Assembly (NCBI RefSeq): GCF_002208135.1 | Contig: NZ_CP021646.1 | Coordinates: forward strand, 2,172,001-2,236,000 | DNA from: Pseudoalteromonas piscicida | GTDB lineage: Bacteria > Pseudomonadota > Gammaproteobacteria > Enterobacterales > Alteromonadaceae | Direction: 5' to 3' | DNA: 64,000 nucleotides | In this document: positions 18,741 through 28,583 of the stretch, one piece after another | How positions within the stretch are numbered: the stretch's first letter is position 1 | Layout of the letters: the number at the start of each line of letters is the position of its first letter | Made by a program: the position numbers and the translations under genes | Notes under the pieces: generated by a model | Told to the model about the DNA's origin: nothing | Seen by the model: the letters and a program-made list of their open reading frames with translations, nothing else | Database searches by the model: none

Positions 18741-19997
18741 ATGAGTAATTCCTCTGAAGCGACGATGGAGATGAATACCATCAGCGATGGGCGCTGGACC
18801 CAACACGACACCCATTGGGTGTTAAGTTTATTTGGCACTGCGGTCGGCGCAGGTATTTTATTCTTGCCAATTAACATTGGTATTGGTGGTTTTTGGCCAC
18901 TACTAATCATGACCGTGCTTGCCTTCCCTATGACCTTTTTAGCACACCGAGGATTGGCACGGTTCGTCCTTTCATCAAAGCAAAAAGATGCCGATTTTAC
19001 GGATGTAGTAGAAGAGCACTTCGGCGCAGGGGCTGGTCGTTTAATTTCTTTACTTTACTTTTTCTCTATTTTTCCTATTTTGCTTATCTATGGTGTTGGC
19101 CTAACCAATACCGTCGACAGCTTTATCGTCAATCAACTTGGCTTTGAGTCGCCATCTCGTATTTTGCTCTCTGGTTTGCTCGTTGCCGGCATGATTGCCA
19201 TCATGCTAGGCGGCGAAAAGCTGCTACTGCGAGCTTTTGCTATTTTGGTTTACCCGCTGGTTGGGGTATTACTGTTTTTATCACTCTATTTAGTGCCTAA
19301 CTGGCAAATGCCAGTGGTAAGCACGCCTGATGTTGCGAGCTTAACCGAATTGCTTTGGCTATCCGTTCCTATCGTAGTATTTTCATTTAGCCATGCAGCC
19401 GCCATTTCTAGCTTTGCTAACGTACAGCGTCGTCACTACAAAAGTGAGGCAGTTCAAAAATCAGAAGCGATCCTTCGTACGACCTCCATTATGTTGATAG
19501 TGTTTGTTTTGCTATTCGTATTCTCCTGCGTATTCTCTTTAACACCAGAACAAATGGAAGAAGCAAAATCAGCAAACGTGTCTGTTTTATCCTATTTAGC
19601 TAACGTGTATAACAATCCATTTATTGAAATGCTTGGCCCTCTTGTGGCATTTATCGCGATTACTTCGTCTTTCCTAGGCCACTTCCTTGGTGCACGTGAA
19701 AGCTTTAACGGCCTTGCAACCAAGCAAACGAGCATGAGCTACAAGCTTGCTGACAAGCTAGGCGTGGTATTTATGTTTGTTGCCATTTGGGTATGCGCCG
19801 TATTAAACCCAAGTATTTTGGACATGATGGGGGCAATCTCAGGCCCGATCATTGCGATGATCTTGTTTATCATGCCAACCATTGCCGTGTTTAAAGTACC
19901 GGCACTACAAAAATACAAAAGCCACATTGGCACTTATTTTGTGCTATTCGTCGGCTTGCTGGCGGTTTCTGCATTACTGTATAACATGCTAGGCTAA
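18741..19997 (+). CDS. HAAAP-family amino acid transporter, SdaC-like (serine/H+ symporter)
   Basis: 418-residue inner-membrane permease with about 11 hydrophobic segments. The N-terminus (THWVLSLFGTAVGAGILFLP, PMTFLAHRGLARFVLSSK) and the middle (ADFTDVVEEHFGAGAGRLIS, VFSFSHAAAISSF, SFLGHFLGARESFNGL) match E. coli SdaC over the full length. SdaC takes up serine with protons. Serine is the most likely substrate, but other HAAAP members carry threonine or aromatic amino acids. Single gene followed by a hairpin. Confidence 0.88.
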   Translation: MSNSSEATMEMNTISDGRWTQHDTHWVLSLFGTAVGAGILFLPINIGIGGFWPLLIMTVLAFPMTFLAHRGLARFVLSSKQKDADFTDVVEEHFGAGAGRLISLLYFFSIFPILLIYGVGLTNTVDSFIVNQLGFESPSRILLSGLLVAGMIAIMLGGEKLLLRAFAILVYPLVGVLLFLSLYLVPNWQMPVVSTPDVASLTELLWLSVPIVVFSFSHAAAISSFANVQRRHYKSEAVQKSEAILRTTSIMLIVFVLLFVFSCVFSLTPEQMEEAKSANVSVLSYLANVYNNPFIEMLGPLVAFIAITSSFLGHFLGARESFNGLATKQTSMSYKLADKLGVVFMFVAIWVCAVLNPSILDMMGAISGPIIAMILFIMPTIAVFKVPALQKYKSHIGTYFVLFVGLLAVSALLYNMLG

Positions 19998-20003
19998 CCA
20001 AAA

Positions 20004-20030
20004 GGGAGGCATCGCCTCCCTCACCTTTCT
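20004..20030 (+). terminator. Terminator-like hairpin after the SdaC-like gene
   Basis: GGGAGGC-ATC-GCCTCCC is perfect; the following TCACCTTTCTT is only moderately T-rich. Confidence 0.65.
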
Positions 20031-20036
20031 TGTTAC

Positions 20037-20217
20037 TTATCTTCATAGCAGTTCAGACTAAATAATATAGTACTATTTTTCAGTGTATTGAATGAACCAC
20101 CATAACCGAAAAATGAACTTTGACTTTGTTTATCTTCATGGCAGTTCAACCTATATTATGGTAGTTTTCAGTGTCTTAAATTGAATACTACGACCAAACG
20201 ATGAATTTTGACTTTCC
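20037..20217 (+). repeat. Imperfect tandem duplication of about 90 bp covering the start of the SNF2 gene
   Basis: Unit 1 begins TTATCTTCATAGCAGTTCA (20037) and unit 2 TTATCTTCATGGCAGTTCA (20130). Both share TTTTCAGTGT and both end with a start-like sequence: ATGAACTTTGACTTT at 20113 and the real start ATGAATTTTGACTTT at 20201. Unit 1 therefore contains a decayed copy of the gene's promoter and first codons. Confidence 0.75.
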
Positions 20218-23200
20218 ATCAGCAATTAACGAAGAAATCACAGCCCTAATCAATCAAGTGCATAACCTACCTGTGCATGAGCAAACGCTGTTGAGTGTGC
20301 TGGCGGTCGTCTATAAACCAGTTTCAGCAATCAAACTCAAACGCCTAGTTCAAGCGCTCGTGGCAAAAGAGATCATCCCCGAAAATGACTTTGAACAAGG
20401 TGTGAGTCATAGCCAAATTATGAAGTGGCGCTCAGACGGGTTAGTGACTTTTAACGAAGATGGAGTGCAAATAAATCTAAAACTCGCGACCAGTTTAAGC
20501 CATCGAGTCATGGCTGACGGCCAGTTTTTAGCAATCCTTAACATCGCAGAAGAGTTTATCCCTGTACTGAATGCTTATGAATGGGAACGCCAATTTGCCG
20601 ATGAACAGCGACTCATTCGAGACTTTTTATTTATCAATCAACTACCAAAAGCCCGCAATCATTTAGGACTGGCGAAAGACCCACAGGCGGTGTGCCATAA
20701 GACCAATCAAGTGCTATTACCACTGTATTTTTATCCTTTTACAGTTGAAGGATTTTCGGCGCTTGCTGATGACTTACAATATCAAGCTTTTGCAACCTTG
20801 CTATATACCTTACTACAAGGTGGTCACAGCATTAGCTATGCACTTGAAATACTCACACAGGTTCAAGCCAAGACACAAAGCCCGCTACTGACCTGTTTAT
20901 TAGCAGAATATCAAATCTATACCCTGCAATTGGATAAGGCTCAGGCGTTGGTGGCCAATATCCAAACCGCTTATAGTGCACAAATTATGGCAAGCATTGC
21001 TTTTTTACAACAACACGACGACCTTATCGTTTGTTTTGAACAAGCACTAAAAGCCAAAGACAAAATCACCAAACGTAAAAAGCAGTACCTAGGTAGAACA
21101 CTGGGTTTGTTTCATAAGTTGGCGTTATTGCAGCAAGCCAATAGCCATGATGCCGCATTATTTGACACCCTCTCTCAACAGCTTGAGTTTGAAAGCCAAG
21201 ACAGCAAAGCACCTTATAATAACTTCTTTGCCAATAACGTGCTGTTATACTGCGCAGAGAGCTTGTCGCAAAACAGTAGCTACAGCAGCGCCCATTTAAA
21301 TTATTCAAGCCTGAAGAAATCTCATGTTTTTGACTATTACTTAGGTCGCTTGCTCGACTGCTTTGCACACTTCTGGTGTAATCAAAGTTTAGATGCCAAA
21401 ACGCTTGCCAGTCTCGATGACTGCATCGCAACGTTTGAGCGCCTCTCTTTACCTCTTTTTGCTGGACTTGCAAAGCAGTTGATGCTGGCAATGCACGGTG
21501 AGCAATATCCGCTCGCGTTTAATCCCAAGCTTAATGTTAGTCATCTCGTTGCCAAAAAGACGGCATGGGATCTAGCACTGGACAAGCTTATTGCGCTCAA
21601 CCCGAACGCAAATACCAGCCAAGAAGTTGACGAACAATTTCGCCTTATTTGGCAAATTAGGCAAGGTCGCTTTGATATTGAGTTTTTAGCACGTGAACAA
21701 AAACGGGGTAAAACAGGCTGGGGAAAAGGTAAGCCAATTTCCTGCAAACAACTGAAACAGCACCCCGAGCAATTTAGTTATATCAGCCAGTCTGATAAAA
21801 AGCTGATCGACGCCATCGCACCACAATCGGGTTATGGCTACAATGGTCGTGCGGACTACGCCCTTGCGGGAATTCCCGCGTTAAAAGCCGCAGTCGGCGC
21901 CACCAACCTATACCATGAAGACGACTTAAAACAAGCCATTACTATTGCCGAGAAATCTCCCGAGTTACATATCCGTCAACATGGCGACGATCTGCTGCTC
22001 TCTATTCCTAATTTACCCAGCTATTTTGGTCAACCGCAAACCTACTCATTTATTCAGCAAGCTGAGCATCACTACGAGTTTATTGTGTTTAACCAATCAC
22101 ATATACAGGTCGCTGAGATTATTGGTGAATCCGGATTAACCGTGCCTGCCAGTGCAAAACAAAAGGTGCTGTCGAGTATTAAAGCCATTGCACCTTATCT
22201 TAATGTACAGTCAGACTTAGCAGATATTGATACTGGGCTGGATAGTATCGAAGCGCAATCAGCGCTTGTTATTAACATTCAACCTTATCATCAAGGACTC
22301 GATTTTCACTGCGTGGTTATGCCCTTTGGCGAAAAGGGGCCGATTTTTCATCCGGGACACGGTATTGCCACTGTCAGCGCCGAAATCGATGGTAAACGTT
22401 TATCCACCACCCGAAATTTGTTACTTGAGCAGCAAAGATTGGATGAGTTAGATACGCACTGTCCACTATTTTTGGAGATGACAGATAATCGCTTAAGTTT
22501 AGCTGAAATGGATGAAGCGCTAGAGGTGTTGCAAGAACTTGAGCTGGTGATTAATCAAGAACCTTGCCCCATGGCGCTAAAGCTCAGATGGCCAAAAGGC
22601 AAAAAGGTTAAGCTCAGTAGCAAACTCGAAAGCCAACATTTGCAACTTGCCATGAGTAAGAAAAATGAATGGTTCGACATGACCGGCGAGCTACAAGTAA
22701 GTAATGACCAAGTTATCGAACTTAAACAGCTTCTCAAAATGGTTGCCACCAGCAATGGCCGCTTTATCGCGCTTGACGGTGAGCAAGTGCTCGCTCTGTC
22801 GAGTGAGTTAAAAGCACAACTCGACCAGCTCAATAACGCGACCGAGGGCGGAAAGTTTCACCCGCTAGCTGCACCTTTAATTGCTGAAGCCACCACTGGA
22901 ATGCGGATGAAAACCTTGCCTGCCTGGGAAGCGCAAAACGAAAAAATGCAGCAAGCCGTCGCATTGACTCCAACGCTTCCTTCAACATTACAAGCCGAGC
23001 TTCGCGACTACCAGCAGGCGGGATTTGACTGGGCTATGCGACTTGCCCATTGGGGGCAGGTGCGTGCCTTGCCGATGATATGGGATTGGGTAAAACCATC
23101 CAAGCGCTGGCGATGATATTGGCCCGTGCCAATGTCGGCCCGACGCTTGTCATCGCGCCAACATCGGTCTGCTTCAACTGGCAACAAGAAATCCAAAAGT

Positions 23201-24405
23201 TCGCTCCAACCTTGTCGGTGAAACTCTTTTCTGACTATCCACATTCTGATGCCAGAGCTGAGATGCTGAGCAACTTGCAACCTCTAGATTGTGTGATAAT
23301 AAGCTATGGTCTACTACAGCGCGAAGTTGATATCTTAAAACCTATCGCTTTTGAAACCATTGTTGCCGATGAAGCCCAAGCGCTAAAAAACCCATTAGCA
23401 AAACGCACGCAAGCCGCGTGCGCGCTCAAAGGCAAGTTTAAGCTGATCACCACAGGGACCCCAATAGAAAATAATCTCACCGAGCTTTGGTCACTCTTTC
23501 GTTTTGTAAACCCAGGATTGCTCGGTAACCTAAAGCGCTTTAGCGAGAAGTTTTCCGCTCCCATTGAAAACGCCAATGAAGATAAGCTTGCAGCACACCG
23601 TGCCCGTAAAGGACTCAAACACCTGATCCAGCCTTTTATTCTGCGCCGTATGAAGCATCAGGTATTAACCGAATTACCACCACGCACTGAGATCAATGTA
23701 CCAATTCAATTGAGCCAAGAAGAACAAACCTTTTACGAAGCGCTGCGCCAAAACGCCATTGACGAAATTTCGCAGTCCACGCAGCAAGACAGTGCCAATG
23801 AACAACGCTTTAAAATGCTGGCAGCGCTGACCCGCTTGCGCCAAGCCTGTTGTCACCCAAAACTGCTAATGGCAGAAAGTCAGATAACCAGCTCTAAATT
23901 AGCGGCATTGGATGAGCTTCTGACCGAGCTGCAAGAGAACAATCACAAGGCACTGATATTCAGTCAGTTTGTAGGCCATTTGCAACTCATCAAAAGTCGC
24001 TTAGAAAAACGCGGGATCCGGTTTCAGTATTTAGATGGCAGCACGCCAAGCAAAGCACGTCAGCAGGCCGTGAATGCCTTTCAAAAAGGTGAAGGCGAGG
24101 TATTTTTGATTAGCCTCAAAGCCGGAGGCTCTGGCTTGAATCTTACCGCAGCAGATTATGTGATTCACATGGATCCTTGGTGGAATCCTGCGGTTGAAGA
24201 GCAAGCGTCAGACCGAGTACATCGAATGGGACAAACGCGTCCCGTTACTATTTATCGCTTAATTGCCAAAGGCACGATTGAAGAACAAATTGTTGAGCTC
24301 CATCACCGTAAAAAAGACCTCGCGGATCAATTGCTCGCGAACACCGACAAAGTGATGAAGCTAGACGTAAACGATGTGCTATCCATGCTCAAGGAGACGC
24401 TTTAA
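20201..24405 (+). pseudogene. SNF2-family helicase, single-base frameshift at 23052-23056
   Basis: Two open frames (20201-23116, 23050-24405) together form one about 1,400-residue protein. The N-terminal about 950 residues are an uncharacterised SNF2-associated region. The C-terminal part is a SNF2/RapA-type ATPase: RDYQQAGFDWAMRLAHWG, Walker A DDMGLGKT, DEAQ box (VADEAQALKN), TTGTPIENNLTELWSLF, then SQFVGHLQLI, YLDGSTP and SDRVHRMGQTRPV of the helicase C lobe. At HWG the run GGGGG needs one more G to read into GAGACLADDMGLGKT. Either the gene is disrupted just before its Walker A, or a base was missed in the read. All motifs downstream are intact, which argues for a recent event or an error. 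Confidence 0.88.
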
Positions 24406-24614
24406 TACCAATTGAATTAATTCTCCAATCAATTTGAAGGGTGAAATAGCATATTAGCTTCGTTAAAAATTTCTCATTTAGAACAACTAAATAGCAAAAT
24501 TTTTGCCTTGCCTATATGGATATAGGTACCTTAGCGGTAGCAGGACGCGAGAGCGGTGCCACTAAAGCTATTTCCCCGCTTCAAAATAGCTCATTTACTT
24601 AATACAATTGGTAT
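24405..24614. repeat. 210-bp MITE-like element, copy 1
   Basis: Bounded by perfect 10-bp terminal inverted repeats ATACCAATTG / CAATTGGTAT that extend to about 16 bp with one mismatch. It shares a conserved interior (ATTTAGAACAACTAAATAGC, TTTTTGCCTTGCC, GTAGCAGGACGCG) and identical 210-bp length with copy 2 at 56396-56605. It encodes no protein. It fits exactly between two convergent genes and provides the stop codon and last residues of the minus-strand gene. Confidence 0.85.
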
Positions 24615-25706
24615 AACACAGATCTCTGGCGCACGATAAGGTAAATCTAACAGCGAAAAGTAGTTTTGACCTAAGGCGATCTGGCGAAAAGCATTGTCAT
24701 CAAGTTCGGCGAGAATTCGACTATTGATATCGACTTCCTCTAAATAGTCGAAAAAGCGTTTATTTTTACTGGCGACGAAATCACTGCCCGGCAAAAAGCG
24801 CTCAGCATGGGCATTAATAAATTCAACATACTGCGCCTTAATTTCTGGGTCACTAAAGTAATAGTCGTACAAAATCCGCCATGATAGATCGGCCTTTAGG
24901 TTTTTATATTGGGAGAATAACCGCTCCATGGTGTTTATGTGCAGCTCTGGATCAATGTGGTTTAACTCTTTTGAGACGCCCATGTGCATCCAAATAATAT
25001 CGTTTTCTGGGTAGCGTTTTAACACTTCCTCAAGCAAAGGTAAGTATTTAAGTGGCGTGTTGTTATCGCCCAAGTCAGCGTGCAGTGCAAGCGGAATACG
25101 CTTTTCTTTTAGCACAGCCATAAATGGCTGCCACTTGGCGATAGTCTCTTTATCTACCGCTTGATGGCCGTTACCAAAATGCGCCGCTTTGACTAAATTC
25201 ACTTCTCCCATCCAACGAAATAAATCACCGAACTCGTCTTCAAGAAGTGCCATTTTTGGCAAAATAGTCTCTGGTTTGTGTAAGTCAGCGAAGGTCATAG
25301 ACAAGGTAAGATGCACGCTATCTGCGCCATATTTAAGATAATTGCTCGCATTTTTAAAGTCATTTTGAATGCTAGGTGAAATTAACTGGCTGTAGCACCC
25401 ACGCTCACCAAAGCAATCAGGCTTTCGCTCGTAGGTTTGACCAATGCCATAAACATTGATAAACACGACACCCGCACGCTCAGCCCAAGCAACGAGCTTA
25501 TCAAACGGGACCGCATCGCCCCGAAATGGCTGAAAATGGTGATGGGAATCAACTGCAAAATAACTAGGCTGCGCCTTTCGGTCGTAACACTGGCTATTAT
25601 CTACACTAAAAGTTGCCAGCGTGCGTGTGCCTGTGGCCGAGACGCTTTGACAACCTGCCAATAAAACCGCACAACTAATGGCAATAACACTTTGTTTTAC
25701 ATTCAT
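24591..25706 (-). CDS. Amidohydrolase-like lipoprotein
   Basis: 371-residue lipoprotein (signal MNVKQSVIAISCAVLLAGC, Cys19). The body is a TIM-barrel metal hydrolase of the amidohydrolase-2 type: metal-binding HxH in VDSHHHFQPF (about 53-61), a further His in PLALHADLGD, IIWMHMGVS with another His, and a late Asp in LPGSDFVAS. Substrate is unknown. The last residues (VIPIVLSK) and stop are read from the terminal repeat of the MITE-like element, so the native C-terminus was probably different. Confidence 0.8.
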   Translation of the reverse strand: MNVKQSVIAISCAVLLAGCQSVSATGTRTLATFSVDNSQCYDRKAQPSYFAVDSHHHFQPFRGDAVPFDKLVAWAERAGVVFINVYGIGQTYERKPDCFGERGCYSQLISPSIQNDFKNASNYLKYGADSVHLTLSMTFADLHKPETILPKMALLEDEFGDLFRWMGEVNLVKAAHFGNGHQAVDKETIAKWQPFMAVLKEKRIPLALHADLGDNNTPLKYLPLLEEVLKRYPENDIIWMHMGVSKELNHIDPELHINTMERLFSQYKNLKADLSWRILYDYYFSDPEIKAQYVEFINAHAERFLPGSDFVASKNKRFFDYLEEVDINSRILAELDDNAFRQIALGQNYFSLLDLPYRAPEICVIPIVLSK

Positions 25707-25729
25707 TTTTATTATCTACTGAGTCTCCT

Positions 25730-26047
25730 TTACCAAGGTACTTTACCACGGATAATATCCTTGTACATGACCCAGTCTCCAATCAAGCTATATAGCGGAT
25801 ATTAAAATGTCGCAGGTTTATTTTTCTCAAAAAAGAAATGCCCCACCCAAGCAAACCCATAACCCGCGATTGGCAACAACCATAGTAAAGACCAGCGTGT
25901 CGTGACCAGCGCAAAGAGCAAAATCAAAAGTACTACAGTCGAGCCGATAAAATGCAAACGACGGCAGGTTTTGTTTTTGTGCTCCGCAAGATAGTAAGGG
26001 TAAAACGATGCAAAAGAATTGAACTCTTTGTTATTATTTTTGGTCAT
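25730..26047 (-). pseudogene. DUF962 / Mpo1-like membrane protein interrupted by an in-frame TAA
   Basis: The start MTKNNNKEFNSFASFYPYYL, then EHKNKTCRRLHFIGS and GYGFAWVGHFFFEKNKPATF, matches the small DUF962 (Mpo1-like) family, with two membrane helices and conserved His residues. After PATF there is a TAA at 25802-25804. Reading through it, the same frame continues YPLYSLIGDWVMYKDIIRGK, the usual family C-terminus, to a second stop at 25730. A Lys codon AAA in relatives would need a single A-to-T change to give TAA. The gene is therefore split or read-through; the yeast homologue Mpo1 is a dioxygenase of fatty acid oxidation. Confidence 0.82.
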
Positions 26048-26150
26048 GAGAGTATGCTATTTGTGATTCAATGGTAATACTCAGCATAGTGCAAAGAGTT
26101 TACGTTGAAAATAAAAAAGGAATGAGCGTGGCAACAGGCTCAAAAACAGT

Positions 26151-26624
26151 ATGTTGAAACCCTTAATGATGATCACCGCTGCTATGCTACTATCAGCTTG
26201 CAACGACACCGCCCAAACTACCAATTCAGAGGCAACGATGAATGCACAGAGTAACATTCAATGCAATGTGAGTAAGGGCTCCGACTCAGGTATGACCTAT
26301 CCCGTTAATTTCACTTTTACCAACGTAGGGCACAATGATGAAAAGTTTCTCATTTGGCATACTCCTTTTGAGGGTTGGTGGAGCCAATTTTTACAGGTGA
26401 CACAAAATGGTAAGCCGCTTACTTATCAAGGACCCATGGCGAAACGACTCGCGCCCTCAGCGAATGAATTTATGACCCTAAATGCCGGGCAAAGTAAAAG
26501 CGTAGAGTTAGATTTAGCGCTGGCATATGAGATAAACACCGCACAGCCCATTACCATCACCTATCACAATCAGCTCAGTCATGCCAATGCATTAAAAGCG
26601 TCATGTAGTGCGGTATTAGAATAG
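26151..26624 (+). CDS. Lipoprotein resembling the pro-domain of M35-type peptidases
   Basis: 157 residues with a lipoprotein signal (MLKPLMMITAAMLLSAC, Cys17). The remainder is an all-beta domain: YPVNFTFTNVGHNDEKFLIWHTPFEGW, YQGPMAKRLAPSANEFMTL and GQSKSVELDLALAYEI. This pattern resembles the N-terminal Ig-like pro-domain of deuterolysin/peptidyl-Lys endopeptidases, but there is no catalytic domain here. It could be a stand-alone inhibitor or chaperone; function is not known. Confidence 0.65.
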   Translation: MLKPLMMITAAMLLSACNDTAQTTNSEATMNAQSNIQCNVSKGSDSGMTYPVNFTFTNVGHNDEKFLIWHTPFEGWWSQFLQVTQNGKPLTYQGPMAKRLAPSANEFMTLNAGQSKSVELDLALAYEINTAQPITITYHNQLSHANALKASCSAVLE

Positions 26625-26652
26625 AACCGATATCAGCACCGTGTCTCGGCTC

Positions 26653-26686
26653 GTAGGTCGGCTCGTAGGTCGGCTTTTAAGCCGAC
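26653..26686 (+). repeat. REP-like palindrome of the GTAGGTCGGC family, plus a partial copy
   Basis: A full copy (GTAGGTCGGC-TTTTAA-GCCGAC) lies at 26665-26686, preceded by a partial unit GTAGGTCGGC at 26653. This is the same family as the pair at 6694-6800. Confidence 0.75.
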
Positions 26687-26783
26687 AACCCGACAACCCG
26701 ACAACCCAACAACCCAACAACCCAACAACCAACAACCCAACAACCCAACAACAAAAACCCCAACATCCAACAACAAAAACCCC
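26687..26783 (-). repeat. Telomere-like simple repeat; G-quadruplex-forming on the minus strand
   Basis: The plus strand reads CAACCC units; the minus strand is GGG-TTGTC/TTGTT repeated. Five consecutive GGG tracts with uniform 5-nt loops span 26689-26723 and more follow (26736-38, 26744-46, 26758-61, 26780-83). It begins directly at the end of the REP unit and sits in the 3' region of motY. Confidence 0.85.
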
Positions 26784-26787
26784 AACA

Positions 26788-27669
26788 TCAAGGTCTCGAA
26801 ATTTGGATCACGACTCGACGGTTCTTACCACGACCAATGGCATTGTCATTGGTATCAATATGGCGTTTTTCACCAAAGCCGTCGGTCATAATCTTATTCT
26901 CTTCAACCCCTAAGCTCGCCATATATGATTTAATCGCCTCGGCACGTTTTTTTGACAATCTCAGGTTGGTATCACGACCACCGTAACTATCGCTATAGGC
27001 TGAAATGTAAATTTGCTCAATTTTTGGGTCATTTTTAAGATATTCGCCGATCATATCTAAGCGTTTACGTGACGACTTTGTCAGCTCGCTGGAATTTTTC
27101 TTGTAATTCATCACTGTAAAAGCAATGTCTTCAAAGCTATATGGCAACAAGTTATCGCGACATTGTAAGAACGCCCAATACGCCTGTTTAAAGTTTACTG
27201 ACGACAAAGAAACCGAGATTTTATCTACGTCGTTGTGCCAATCTTTATAGTAAAAAGTGGGAAAGTAGCCCTTTTCAAGCTCAGTCAACAACTGCCACGC
27301 GACGTCATTTTCAAGTTCACCGTCAAATTTTTTCAGTAATTTCATTTGACCGATACTTCTTGCCGGTTTGCCAGCTCGCCAAAGCGGTGGCACCGATTCA
27401 AGCCCTGCAAAATCGTAACTTTCAGGACGTACCATCATATCGAGGTTAAAAGTTAAGTCTTTATTTTTACTAGCATTACTTGAAAATATAGCTTCACCGT
27501 AATACGGGACTTCATGATTAAGCGCACAACTCAAACGATTGTTTTGGTCAACATTCCAATGTGATGAATCAGCTTCGGCAGCGTATTGCCGCATTGCAGC
27601 CTCGCTATTAAAGGTGATGGCGCATAACGATATACCAAGCCAACCTGCTGATTTATATAACTTAATCAC
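26788..27669 (-). CDS. motY: MotY, T-ring protein of the sodium-driven flagellar motor
   Basis: 293 residues, the same length as Vibrio MotY. After a signal peptide comes the MotY-specific N-terminal domain (AIFSSNASKNKDLTFNLDM, ESVPPLWRAGKPARSIGQ, ELEKGYFPTFYYKDWHND, LLPYSFEDIAFTVMNY), which docks to the basal body. It is followed by an OmpA-like peptidoglycan-binding domain from about 185 (YISAYSDSYGGRDTNLRLS, GFGEKR, GRGKNRRVVI). MotY with MotX anchors the PomAB stator of the polar flagellum, so this indicates a Na+-driven flagellum. No other flagellar genes lie next to it. Confidence 0.93.
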   Translation of the reverse strand: MIKLYKSAGWLGISLCAITFNSEAAMRQYAAEADSSHWNVDQNNRLSCALNHEVPYYGEAIFSSNASKNKDLTFNLDMMVRPESYDFAGLESVPPLWRAGKPARSIGQMKLLKKFDGELENDVAWQLLTELEKGYFPTFYYKDWHNDVDKISVSLSSVNFKQAYWAFLQCRDNLLPYSFEDIAFTVMNYKKNSSELTKSSRKRLDMIGEYLKNDPKIEQIYISAYSDSYGGRDTNLRLSKKRAEAIKSYMASLGVEENKIMTDGFGEKRHIDTNDNAIGRGKNRRVVIQISRP

Positions 27670-27857
27670 CTAACACCTCACTACATCAACCATTAATCTG
27701 TATTTTCTCAACACGCCAAAAACCTGAGCTTGTCTCTAGCAATTCGTGTTATTTAAAGATAAGCAATAAATGTACCACACTAGGCGTTCTTAAGCTGCTC
27801 GCTTCTTGTCGAGGTATCAGTATAATAGGCCGCTAAATTTCACAAACCAAGAAGATT

Positions 27858-28538
27858 ATGTCTGATACCGAGCAAACGCTATTTTCAAAACGCTTTCGCG
27901 GCTTCTTTCCTGTAGTTATCGACGTGGAAACCGCTGGCTTTAATAAAGATACTGACGCCCTACTAGAAATTGCCGTGAGTATGTTAAAAATGGACGATGA
28001 CGGGATATTAAGCTTAGATCAGACAGTACATTTTCATGTTGCACCTTTTGAAGGCGCAAATATTGAGCAAGCTGCGATTGACTTTAATGGCATTGATCCA
28101 TTTTCACCGCTCAGAGGCGCAGTTGCAGAAGATGAAGTGCTGAAAGAAATTTGCAAAGCTGTGCGTAAAGCCCAAAAGGCCGCAGGCTGTCAGCGCTCTG
28201 TTGTCGTCGCCCACAATGCTGCTTTTGATCACGGCTTTTTAAATGCGGCGATTGAACGTAACAAGATAAAGCGTACGCCTTTTCACCCGTTTGTCAGCTT
28301 TGATACCACATCACTCGCAGGGCTTGCATTAGGGCAAACAGTGCTTGCAAAGGCATGTCGTGCAGCAGGTATCGAGTTCGATAACAGCCAAGCACACAGC
28401 GCACTTTACGATACTGAGCGTACCGCAGAACTCTTTTGCTACATAGTCAACAAGTGGCAAGCATTAGGGGGCTGGCCATTACCTGAGCCGGAGGCTGAGT
28501 CAGAATCCGAGTCAACAACCGAAACCGACACCGAATAA
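27858..28538 (+). CDS. rnt: Ribonuclease T
   Basis: 226-residue DEDDh 3'-5' exoribonuclease that trims tRNA and other stable RNAs. Exo I DVETAGF (Asp22, Glu24), Exo II in [16 protein letters not shown], Exo [17 protein letters not shown] with the catalytic His and Asp. Basic patches ([21 protein letters not shown]) fit substrate binding. After about residue 208 there is an acidic Glu/Ser tail ([15 protein letters not shown]) longer than in E. coli. A bidirectional terminator follows. Confidence 0.95.
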   Translation: MSDTEQTLFSKRFRGFFPVVIDVETAGFNKDTDALLEIAVSMLKMDDDGILSLDQTVHFHVAPFEGANIEQAAIDFNGIDPFSPLRGAVAEDEVLKEICKAVRKAQKAAGCQRSVVVAHNAAFDHGFLNAAIERNKIKRTPFHPFVSFDTTSLAGLALGQTVLAKACRAAGIEFDNSQAHSALYDTERTAELFCYIVNKWQALGGWPLPEPEAESESESTTETDTE

Positions 28539-28539
28539 T

Positions 28540-28569
28540 AAAAATGCCAGCAAACAAGCTGGCATTTTT
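28540..28569. terminator. Bidirectional terminator between rnt and the DUF342 gene
   Basis: AAAAATGCCAGC - AAACAA loop - GCTGGCATTTTT is symmetrical and works for both convergent genes. Confidence 0.92.
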
Positions 28570-28583
28570 ATAGGTGTTCGTTT

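Noticed and set aside
26687..26783. CRISPR-like repeats (CAACCC array)
   Set aside because: Units are 7-8 nt with no spacers; it is a simple repeat.
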